A stretch of DNA of 64,000 nt from positions 1 to 64,000 of the forward strand of contig SVPE01000006.1 in the NCBI GenBank assembly GCA_015066015.1. The letters run 5' to 3'. This stretch comes from Oscillospiraceae bacterium (GTDB lineage: Bacteria > Bacillota > Clostridia > Oscillospirales > Acutalibacteraceae). Positions 40,791-47,352 of the stretch are shown here, piece by piece (the stretch's first letter is position 1; every line of letters begins with the position of its first letter). The translations under genes and the position numbers were made by a program. The notes beneath the pieces are model-generated. The model worked only from the letters and a program-made list of their open reading frames with translations, was not told the DNA's origin and did not search any database.

Positions 40791-40821
40791 AAATACCAAG
40801 TCTTGCGACTTGGTATTTTTT
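40790..40821. terminator. Bidirectional terminator next to tRNA-Ser
   Basis: A perfect 13-bp stem (40790-40802 with 40807-40819) with loop TTGC and T-runs on both strands. It ends the leftward tRNA-Ser transcript. Confidence 0.75.
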
Positions 40822-40909
40822 TGGCGGAGAGTCAGGGATTCGAACCCTGGGTGAGTTTCCCCACACAGCATTTCGAGTGCTGCACCTTCGACCACTCGGA
40901 CAACTCTCC
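40822..40909 (-). tRNA. tRNA-Ser(CGA)
   Basis: An 88-nt class II tRNA on the minus strand with an encoded CCA end (40824-40822). Acceptor arms GGAGAGT/ACTCTCC pair fully. The anticodon loop CTCGAAA gives anticodon CGA (codon UCG). A long variable arm, as expected for serine, and a GTTCGAATC T-loop are present. Confidence 0.95.
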
Positions 40910-40932
40910 CTATTTATTTTTCTGCAAAAAGT

Positions 40933-40961
40933 ATTCTATCAAAAGTTGTATCTTTTGTCAA
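40933..40961 (-). promoter_or_regulatory. Promoter for tRNA-Ser
   Basis: On the minus strand TTGACA (40961-40956), a 17-bp spacer, and TAGAAT (40938-40933), about 24 bases ahead of the tRNA. Confidence 0.7.
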
Positions 40962-40980
40962 GAAATTTCTGTCTAAAGGT

Positions 40981-41009
40981 TTGACATATTCTTTTTTTTA
41001 TATTATTAT
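40981..41009 (+). promoter_or_regulatory. Sigma-A promoter for the Mrp-like gene
   Basis: TTGACA at 40981-40986, a 17-bp spacer, and TATTAT at 41004-41009. Confidence 0.75.
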
Positions 41010-41081
41010 ATAGTTTAGTCTACAATAATGTATGCGTGCATTATTGTCCAATTTGTTATGTTTCAGAAAGGCGTGTTTATT

Positions 41082-41891
41082 ATGAGTTCATGTTCAGGTA
41101 ACTGTTCATCCTGCTCCTCGGCAGAGGGCTGCAAGGATAAGGATATGCATCTTAAGCAGAATGAATACAGTGACATTAAAAAAATCTATGCTGTTGTAAG
41201 CGGTAAGGGCGGTGTGGGTAAATCAAGCGTTACCGCGATGCTTGCAACTGCAACACAGTCACTCGGCAAGCAGGTTGCTGTTCTTGACGCTGACGTTACA
41301 GGACCTTCAATTCCTAAAATGTTCGGCATTAAGGGTAGAGCTGAAGCCGATGCAACAGGTCTTCTTCCTAAGGAGACAAGTACAGGCATTCGTGTGATGA
41401 GTGTAAACCTTCTTCTTCCCGATGAGGAGTCTCCCGTTGTATGGAGAGGTCCTGTAATCAGCGGTGTTATTCAGCAGTTCTTTACAGACGTTGCATGGGG
41501 CGATGTTGATTATATGTTTGTTGATATGCCGCCGGGAACAGGCGATGTTCCTCTTACAGTTTTTCAGCAGCTTAAGGTTGACGGCATCATCGTTGTTGCA
41601 ACTCCTCAGGACCTTGTAGGACTTATTGTCAAAAAGGCAATCAATATGGCAAATATGATGAATATTCCTATTGTGGGTCTGATCGAAAATATGAGCTATT
41701 TTGAGTGCCCCGACTGCGGTAAGAAGCACTCAATCTTCGGCGAAGGCAAGATTGACGAAATTGCTGCAGAATACGGTATCCCTGTACTTGCAAAGCTTCC
41801 TATCGACACAAGAACACCTTCACTTGCTGATAAGGGTGCTATCGAGCTTTGCGATACAGATGCGTTTGCAGAGATTGCAAAAAAACTCTGA
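41082..41891 (+). CDS. Mrp/NBP35 (ApbC) family iron-sulfur carrier ATPase
   Basis: A 269-residue P-loop protein; ATG 41082 is chosen because GAAAGG lies upstream and the family start is Cys-rich. Cys4, 8, 11 and 17 (MSSCSGNCSSC...) can hold an Fe-S cluster, as in NBP35. The deviant Walker A GKGGVGKS is at 41-48, followed by DADVTGPSIPKMFG and the PPGTGDVPLT switch. A C-terminal ECPDCGK CxxC is the site shared by all Mrp proteins for cluster transfer. It binds and hands on 4Fe-4S clusters to apo-proteins. It is single-gene, with its own promoter. Confidence 0.92.
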   Translation: MSSCSGNCSSCSSAEGCKDKDMHLKQNEYSDIKKIYAVVSGKGGVGKSSVTAMLATATQSLGKQVAVLDADVTGPSIPKMFGIKGRAEADATGLLPKETSTGIRVMSVNLLLPDEESPVVWRGPVISGVIQQFFTDVAWGDVDYMFVDMPPGTGDVPLTVFQQLKVDGIIVVATPQDLVGLIVKKAINMANMMNIPIVGLIENMSYFECPDCGKKHSIFGEGKIDEIAAEYGIPVLAKLPIDTRTPSLADKGAIELCDTDAFAEIAKKL

Positions 41892-42064
41892 TTTTGTATT
41901 TTTGCGAAAAAAGTTTACAAATTTGCTTAGATTCTGCAATCAGCAGGAGTTTAATTAATATAAGTTTAACAGCTGGTGCTTGATTTTAAAGTATAATTAT
42001 TGTAACCTATAGTATAATAAAGCAGAATTAATATCAAATTCGAAAAAATAGGAGGTATCCGTTT

Positions 42065-43144
42065 ATGAAGGATATTGTGAAAAAAATTCTGGTCGGTATT
42101 CTTGCAGTGGTAATTGTGCTTGGTGCTGCAATTTACAGATTTATGTTCTATGACCCTAATAAGTCCGATGAGGGTGAAACTCAGCCTACCGTGACAGACG
42201 CAGCCGGTACAACCTATTATGCACTTACCAATCCTGACGGAAGCATGATGGTTGTTGTTACAAATGAAAACGGCGAACAGTACAAGGCTGAATTCGACGG
42301 ACAGACTGTCGGAAGCACAGTTGCAGCTCTTCAGGCCGGTGAGGTTCAGGGTACGCTTCCCACGAACTATACAGGTCCTCATCTTGATGTTTCAGCAACA
42401 ACTCAGAATACGGACAGCTCCACAACAGCTCCTTCAGGCGGATCACAGCCGGCTCCTTCCACAGGCACAACCGCTCCTCAGCAAAAACCCACACAGACAA
42501 CTACTCCGGAGCCCTCTCAGCAGGCTCCTACTCAGGCTCCTACCCAGGCACCTTCTCAGCAGACAGGCAACAAGATTGATATATATCAGCAGGTGTTCAA
42601 GTCAGGTAATTTCCTTATGAAAATCAAGGATCCCGATCTTGGTAATGTTACTATGGCTATGAAGGGAAACAAGATGTACCTTGAAGCTGCTATGGAAGGT
42701 CTTTCACTCAAGCTTATATTTAACGGCGACAAGAAGGATAAGGACAATCCCGACGGTACATGGTACCTCATTCTCGACAGCTTCCAGAAATATTCAACAA
42801 TGCCCGCTGATATGCTCGGCGATATGAATGTAAGCGAGATCACAAAGGGTTTCGCACAGCAGGAGGAAAACCTTGTTTACACATCTGATGTTGTAGATGT
42901 TAACGGCGCTCTCCTTGTACGTGAAAGCACAACAGACATTAACGGAAACACAGTAAATTATTACTTTGACGGTGATGTGCTTGTAAAGAGTGAAACAATT
43001 TCACCTGCAGGCTCAGCAACATCTACAGAGTTTGAAATGATCACAACAAGCGTTGATGATTCGCTCTTCCAGATTCCTTCAGGCTACGGCTATCTCAATC
43101 TCGAGTGGCTTATGAAGCTTGCAGGCGGCTCAGTTACCGGCTGA
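42065..43144 (+). CDS. Secreted, membrane-anchored protein with a Pro/Thr/Gln-rich linker
   Basis: A 359-residue protein; AGGAGG lies seven bases before ATG 42065. A basic start and hydrophobic helix (about 8-24, VGILAVVIVLGAAIY) act as an uncleaved signal anchor. An external segment is followed by a low-complexity linker at about 120-175 with repeated QAPTQAP units. The C-terminal domain (about 180-355) is beta-rich (FLMKIKDPDLGNVTMAMKGN, a YSTMPADM segment, then SEITKGF and TEFEMITTSVDD). It resembles LolA/DUF-type lipid-binding folds in pattern, but I recognise no family. The function is unknown. Confidence 0.65.
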   Translation: MKDIVKKILVGILAVVIVLGAAIYRFMFYDPNKSDEGETQPTVTDAAGTTYYALTNPDGSMMVVVTNENGEQYKAEFDGQTVGSTVAALQAGEVQGTLPTNYTGPHLDVSATTQNTDSSTTAPSGGSQPAPSTGTTAPQQKPTQTTTPEPSQQAPTQAPTQAPSQQTGNKIDIYQQVFKSGNFLMKIKDPDLGNVTMAMKGNKMYLEAAMEGLSLKLIFNGDKKDKDNPDGTWYLILDSFQKYSTMPADMLGDMNVSEITKGFAQQEENLVYTSDVVDVNGALLVRESTTDINGNTVNYYFDGDVLVKSETISPAGSATSTEFEMITTSVDDSLFQIPSGYGYLNLEWLMKLAGGSVTG

Positions 43145-43163
43145 TAAAGGTTTTTTAAAAAAA

Positions 43164-43207
43164 GAAAAAAAGGATGTAAAAACTCGGGTTTTACATCCTT
43201 TTTTTGT
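43164..43207 (+). terminator. Terminator after the secreted protein gene
   Basis: A 10-bp core stem GGATGTAAAA/TTTTACATCC (43172-43181 with 43189-43198) extended by A/T runs. The same core is in the tspO terminator at 15860-15900. Confidence 0.8.
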
Positions 43208-43462
43208 ATACGCAACTTATTTGTCGGCAACGGTCTGTAGATTAAAAATGACTGTGTGCAAATTACCGTGATCTCACAGAAGTGTTTTTGTCGATTGATT
43301 TTTTATCGGTCGTTTTCGTTTCTGTATTTTTCTGTTGTTTTGGTAACCTTTCTGTCATTGCAGAAAAGAACGCAACCAAAGAAAGGAGGTTCAATATACC
43401 GGCAAAAACACCTGTAAGCTTAACTCCGAGGATTCCGATTTTTGTAGATAGTACATAAATTA
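43208..43462. other. Noncoding gap, no gene supported
   Basis: About 250 bases between convergent genes. An AAAGGAGG on the plus strand (43383-43390) has no start codon or frame behind it. On the minus strand a frame of about 60 codons encodes a hydrophobic and then basic peptide, but it lacks a start codon with a ribosome binding site. Confidence 0.5.
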
Positions 43463-43495
43463 AAAGGGACCTGCACTTTAAATGCCGGTCCCTCG
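43463..43495 (-). terminator. Terminator of the acyl-CoA ligase/PlsC operon
   Basis: AGGGACC/GGTCCCT (43465-43471 with 43487-43493), with an inner TGCA/TGC pairing. It is followed on the minus strand by TTTTAATTT. Confidence 0.7.
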
Positions 43496-43499
43496 GACT

Positions 43500-44705
43500 T
43501 TATCTGTATTCTTTGCCGGTGAGATATCTCCATGCGGCAATATACTTGGTCGGCGAACGTGGAATCTGTGTGCCGATATCAAGGAAAATCTTGTCATCAA
43601 CGACGAGAATGGTATCTTTTCCTGCAAGTGAGAGCTGCTTAATTTTACTCATTTCCATTACGATATCCTCTTTGCTGCCATCAAGGGAAACAACAAACTT
43701 CTCGGGATAGAGGTTAATAGTTGCATTTTCACTGAGAATCTCTTCAGCTTCGCCGTCAACCTTTTTTACAATCTGTCCGTCTTCGGAGAAGATAAGACTG
43801 CCTTTTTCTGTCGAAAGAACACGCTCCTTCCAGACGTCTCTCTGCCAGAGATCCCAGGAAAGCACATTGTCATGAACAAGACCTTCGCCGCAGTCGTGGA
43901 AGAAACCGTCTTTTTTCATTTCAGTCTTGTAACCGCAGTCGCAGGAGAGGAAGTTACCCTTGCTGTGGAGAGTGCCGACAGCACCGCACTTGGGGCAGAT
44001 ATAGAGAATTCTCTCTACACACTCAGCGAGGTTTTCGCCGTCGTAGTCGTGAGTTTCCTTACGCTGCTCATCATAAGCGTTGACATATGTATCTCTTCTG
44101 ATGATTTCGGTGATTTCCTCAACGGAAAGCTTGCTGAGCTCTTCGGGAGAATATTCACCTACAAAGTGGCCTATGATGGGGCCGCTTCTTTTTTCGTTGG
44201 CCCAACGGGGATTTCTGAGATAGCCGCCTACGAATCTGTAGGTGATAAGAGCCACACCGGAATCCTTGACAAGCTGACCGGTATGCTGTGAAATGAAGCC
44301 GGTCTGGCCGTTGATGCTCATTGCGCCCTCGGCGTGCAGACCTACGGGTATTCCTGCCTGTACATTGCGGATGATTTCTTCCGTAAGAATAGAGGAGGGT
44401 CTGTCCCTGTATTTGATGATTACACCGCCGATGTACTTGAAAACCCAACCGAGCTTCATTCTTGCGGTGTGGTCACTTGCGACGTATCTTACATACTTGC
44501 CGAGAGATTCCATCTCAAAGCCGGGGTCCATGGCATCGGTATGGTTTGAAATGAGAATGAAGGATTTGTGCTGCGGCTTGTGATAGTCGAGATGCACGTT
44601 GTTTTCCTTGATTACCTTGTTTTTAAGTATTGCAAAGATTGTCTTAACGGTAAAGCAATTGAAGAGATAGCCTCTTCTTACCTGGCGTCTTTCCTTGTTT
44701 GTCAT
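43500..44705 (-). CDS. PlsC-like acyltransferase with a C-terminal zinc ribbon
   Basis: A 401-residue protein. The acyltransferase motif HTDAMD (the HX4D box, His55 to Asp60) and a later EGAMS motif mark the PlsC/LPLAT family, which moves an acyl chain from acyl-ACP or acyl-CoA to lysophosphatidate or another lipid. Beyond the usual domain of about 240 residues it carries a zinc ribbon (CPKCGAV...SCDCGYKTEM) at about 245-275 and a beta-rich C-terminal domain. Its ATG overlaps the stop of the acyl-CoA ligase gene by 4 bp. The partner probably activates the fatty acid. Confidence 0.82.
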   Translation of the reverse strand: MTNKERRQVRRGYLFNCFTVKTIFAILKNKVIKENNVHLDYHKPQHKSFILISNHTDAMDPGFEMESLGKYVRYVASDHTARMKLGWVFKYIGGVIIKYRDRPSSILTEEIIRNVQAGIPVGLHAEGAMSINGQTGFISQHTGQLVKDSGVALITYRFVGGYLRNPRWANEKRSGPIIGHFVGEYSPEELSKLSVEEITEIIRRDTYVNAYDEQRKETHDYDGENLAECVERILYICPKCGAVGTLHSKGNFLSCDCGYKTEMKKDGFFHDCGEGLVHDNVLSWDLWQRDVWKERVLSTEKGSLIFSEDGQIVKKVDGEAEEILSENATINLYPEKFVVSLDGSKEDIVMEMSKIKQLSLAGKDTILVVDDKIFLDIGTQIPRSPTKYIAAWRYLTGKEYR

Positions 44706-46405
44706 TGTGCTGTAGCCTCCTTTTCAGCTTCTTCCTCAAGAGAGTGGTATGCAACCTTGCCAACGAGAGTCTTGGGAAGCTCGTCTTTGAAAATGATTTC
44801 CTTGGGTCTTTCGAAAACATCCAGGTATTCCTTACAGTATTCAAGGATGTTTTTCTTTGTTTCTTCGCTTGCATCAAAGCCTTCCTTGAGTACAATGTAG
44901 GCTCTTACTCTCTGCATTTTGTAACTGTCCTTGACGCCGATTACACAGCTGTAGTCAACGGCTTCGTGCTTGTCAAGAATATTTTCGATGTGAGTGGGGT
45001 ACACATTGTATCCGCTTGTAACGATGAGACGCTTGATTCTCTGCTTGAAGTAAACGAAGCCCTCTTCATCAATATAACCCATATCGCCTGAGAACATCCA
45101 GGTTTTACCGTTTTCGTCGGTGCGGAGGGTTTTTGCGTTTTCTTCGGGAGCGTCGATGTAACCGAGCATAAGTGTAGGACCGGAGATTATAAGCTCGCCC
45201 ATTTCACCTGAGGGGAGCTCGTTGAATGTACTGGGCTCAACTACCTTGTATTCCATATCTCGAAGCGGAAGACCGATGCTGCCTTCCTTTGCCTTGTCGA
45301 CTGGAGTTACACAGGAAGCGGTAACGCATTCGGTAAGGCCGTAGCCCTCGCGGATCTGTACACCTGCGTTATGCTCTCTGAAGAAGGTGTCGGCCCTCTT
45401 TTTAAGCTCGGGACTGAGCGAGTCGCCGCCGCTGAATACGCCGATAAGGAAGGAAAGATCCTTGCCCTCGAAAAGGTTAACCTTGAGCAATGCCTCATAA
45501 AGAGTGGGGACACCTGCAATGAAGTTGGGTTTGTTTTTGATAACAGCCTTTGCGTAGGTTTCCTTTGTGAACTGAGGGATAAGAATGCACATTGCACTGT
45601 TCTGAAGAACAGTGTGAATGCCGATTCCGAGGCCGAAACCGTGAAAAATAGGCATGACGGAGAGAAATTTGCAACCGTAGTCAAGTCTGCAGCCTGCAAT
45701 TTCAGAAATCTGTACACCGAGGGCGTTGAAGTTGTAGTCTGAAAGCATAATGCCTTTTGGTGTGCCGCTTGTGCCGCCCGAATAAAGAATTGCAGCGCCT
45801 TTGTTTTTGTCAAACTTTATTTCGGGGAGCTTTGCACCTTCACCTGTTTTTATAAAGGATGTCCATAGAAGATCTTTTTTCTTGTCCGTGGGGAATCTGA
45901 GGTTTTCCTTGTTTTTGAGATATTTATAGGCAATGGATTTTATAAGGGGAAGCTCGTCCTGAATTCTTGCAACGATAATGTCTGCATTTGTCTTGCTTTC
46001 GCCGACTGCTGATTTTACTTTCTCGTAAAACTGGTCGAGGGTGAGTATCATCTTGCTTTCGGAATAGTCAAGATAGAAAGTGATATTCTTTTTTGATGAA
46101 AGGGGATGTACCATATTTGCAATTGCGCCTATTCTGTTGAGGGCGTAGAGGCAGATAACACCCTGAGGTGTGTTGGGCATACAGATTGTTACTCGGTCAC
46201 CCTCCTTGATGCCGTGGTTGGTAAATGCTCCGGCAACAAGCTCGATTTTTTTTACAAATTCTGAATATGTAGTAATTTTGCCCATGAAATCAAGGGCGGG
46301 AGCGTTGGGAGTTCTTTTTGCCGATTCGGCGATAACACCGAACATTGTAGTTTCCGGATAAGGTCTTCCCGTAACCGGCGTCATATTTATTTCAGGTAAT
46401 TTCAT
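44702..46405 (-). CDS. AMP-dependent acyl-CoA/acyl-acid ligase
   Basis: A 567-residue ANL-superfamily enzyme. The P-loop-like AMP-binding motif is YSGGTSGTPKGI, GYGLTECV is the A5 motif, GDMGYIDEEGFVYFKQRIKR covers the A7/A8 hinge, and the TSGYNVYPTHIE segment follows. It activates a carboxylic acid, probably a long-chain fatty acid, through an acyl-adenylate. AGGAGG lies 12 bases before the ATG, a slightly long spacing. No membrane segment is seen. Coupling with the PlsC-like gene suggests re-use of exogenous fatty acids in lipid synthesis. Exact acid and acceptor are unknown. Confidence 0.87.
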   Translation of the reverse strand: MKLPEINMTPVTGRPYPETTMFGVIAESAKRTPNAPALDFMGKITTYSEFVKKIELVAGAFTNHGIKEGDRVTICMPNTPQGVICLYALNRIGAIANMVHPLSSKKNITFYLDYSESKMILTLDQFYEKVKSAVGESKTNADIIVARIQDELPLIKSIAYKYLKNKENLRFPTDKKKDLLWTSFIKTGEGAKLPEIKFDKNKGAAILYSGGTSGTPKGIMLSDYNFNALGVQISEIAGCRLDYGCKFLSVMPIFHGFGLGIGIHTVLQNSAMCILIPQFTKETYAKAVIKNKPNFIAGVPTLYEALLKVNLFEGKDLSFLIGVFSGGDSLSPELKKRADTFFREHNAGVQIREGYGLTECVTASCVTPVDKAKEGSIGLPLRDMEYKVVEPSTFNELPSGEMGELIISGPTLMLGYIDAPEENAKTLRTDENGKTWMFSGDMGYIDEEGFVYFKQRIKRLIVTSGYNVYPTHIENILDKHEAVDYSCVIGVKDSYKMQRVRAYIVLKEGFDASEETKKNILEYCKEYLDVFERPKEIIFKDELPKTLVGKVAYHSLEEEAEKEATAQ

Positions 46406-46763
46406 TTTTGAATTTATCCTCCGGGAATGGATTTATATATATTTATAAACAGTTAAACTGATACAGTTAAAATAATTTTTATGAATTAATTTTTATGAAT
46501 TAAATATTTCTTCCATAAATAAGTTTTCTTCACGGTTTCTCTCGGTGTACAGGTCTTATAAGCAACACTTCCTTTGGAGTTTATTTGTGAAACAAAAATG
46601 TTAAAGTTGTATTAAAATTCACCTTTTTTCATTTTGCACACATAGAATAAAGTTTACCATTTATATATATCAAAGTCAAGCAAAAACAGGGATAAACTGT
46701 ACTGAAGTTTTAAAAAACGGTAAATATAATTAAAATAATGAATACATAGCGACAAAAAATGAG
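46406..46763. other. Long AT-rich leader and intergenic region
   Basis: No gene is seen. On the minus strand a promoter at 46679-46651 would give the ligase gene a leader of about 240 nt. A 14-bp unit TAATTTTTATGAAT is repeated in tandem at 46473-46486 and 46487-46500, next to two ACAGTTAAA-type copies near 46450-46470. These may be regulator sites. Confidence 0.45.
46651..46679 (-). promoter_or_regulatory. Possible promoter for the acyl-CoA ligase operon
   Basis: On the minus strand TTGACT (46679-46674), a 17-bp spacer, and TAAACT (46656-46651). Confidence 0.5.
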
Positions 46764-46792
46764 TTGACATAAGGATAAAATAATGTTAAAAT
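46764..46792 (+). promoter_or_regulatory. Promoter for tRNA-Arg
   Basis: TTGACA at 46764-46769, a 17-bp spacer, and TAAAAT at 46787-46792 with an extended -10 TGT. Confidence 0.75.
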
Positions 46793-46805
46793 TATGAAAC
46801 TGCAA

Positions 46806-46880
46806 GCCTCCTTAGTTAAATGGATATAATAAACCCCTCCTAAGGGTTAGTTGTGAGTTCGATTCTCGCAGGGGGTGCCA
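46806..46880 (+). tRNA. tRNA-Arg(CCT)
   Basis: A 75-nt tRNA with an encoded CCA. The acceptor GCCTCCT pairs with AGGGGGT (two G-T pairs). The anticodon stem AACCC/GGGTT closes the loop CTCCTAA, giving anticodon CCT (codon AGG). The T-arm is GTGAG-TTCGATT-CTCGC. The D-stem is GTTA/TAAT, containing a G-T pair. Confidence 0.93.
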
Positions 46881-46928
46881 GGCTGTCAACAGTCATTGTG
46901 TGTGAACTTGTATCTGTTGGCTGCAAAG

Positions 46929-46993
46929 ATGGCGTAACCCACATTCACACGTGGGCGATTGTAAAGTGGGGATCGCTCCCCACCGCCATACCA
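46929..46993 (+). other. tRNA-like remnant downstream of tRNA-Arg
   Basis: ATGGCG (46929-46934) can pair with CGCCAT (46984-46989), followed by A-CCA. Inside are a 5-bp stem CCCAC/GTGGG (46938-46942 with 46951-46955) and a 7-bp stem GTGGGGA/TCCCCAC (46966-46972 with 46977-46983). There is no D-arm and the last loop is only TCGC, so it is not a functional canonical tRNA. Confidence 0.35.
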
Positions 46994-47022
46994 AAAGTAA
47001 ACACCACCTATTGGTGCTGAAA

Positions 47023-47056
47023 AAAGCCGACAGCTATTGCTGCCGGCTTTCTTTAT
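47023..47056. terminator. Terminator after tRNA-Arg
   Basis: AAAGCCG, a mismatch and CAGC pair with GCTG, a mismatch and CGGCTTT (47023-47034 with 47039-47050), followed by CTTTATG. Confidence 0.65.
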
Positions 47057-47066
47057 GCCTATAAGA

Positions 47067-47255
47067 CTAGTCATCTTCTTTTCTTGTGACAACACCTGTA
47101 AGAACCTGTTCTGATGGGAATACTAAAGAAATATCACTGATATCTCCAATTTCAAGAGTGATGTGATCGTCAGTATTATTATCTGCCACAAAAACAAATC
47201 TACCTTCTTGCTGATACGCATAGGAGTTTCGTTTCCAAAATGCAACGTTGTGCAT
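47067..47255 (-). CDS. Doubtful small ORF, 62 aa
   Basis: A frame of 62 codons on the minus strand with a plausible soluble sequence (YAYQQEGRFVFVADNNTDDH, then LVFPSEQVLTGVVTRKED), but no ribosome binding site before ATG 47255. An in-frame stop lies just upstream. The beta-rich, acidic character could be a fragment of a larger gene. It may equally be noncoding; the gene downstream on the plus strand has its promoter inside the adjoining gap. Confidence 0.3.
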   Translation of the reverse strand: MHNVAFWKRNSYAYQQEGRFVFVADNNTDDHITLEIGDISDISLVFPSEQVLTGVVTRKEDD

Positions 47256-47295
47256 TCCGTTTAGTTAGCATGAAAAACAAAAAAACAAAAAAGGA

Positions 47296-47324
47296 TTGCT
47301 TTGCGTCGTATGAAATGCTATAAT
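47296..47324 (+). promoter_or_regulatory. Sigma-A promoter for the channel gene
   Basis: TTGCTT at 47296-47301, a 17-bp spacer, and TATAAT at 47319-47324 with an extended -10 TGC. Confidence 0.7.
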
Positions 47325-47352
47325 GACAAAAAAGTGAAAAAGAGAGGGAAAT

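Noticed and set aside
40606-40821. CRISPR array
   Set aside because: Spacers are only 8 bases, hairpins vary in length, the repeat flips orientation at the centre, and no cas genes are present.
43263-43449. Minus-strand frame of about 60 codons with a hydrophobic start and basic tail
   Set aside because: No start codon with a ribosome binding site; it lies beyond the terminator of the PlsC operon.
46806-46880. tRNA-Arg as an integration site of a mobile element
   Set aside because: No integrase gene and no repeat of the tRNA 3' end were found in the window.
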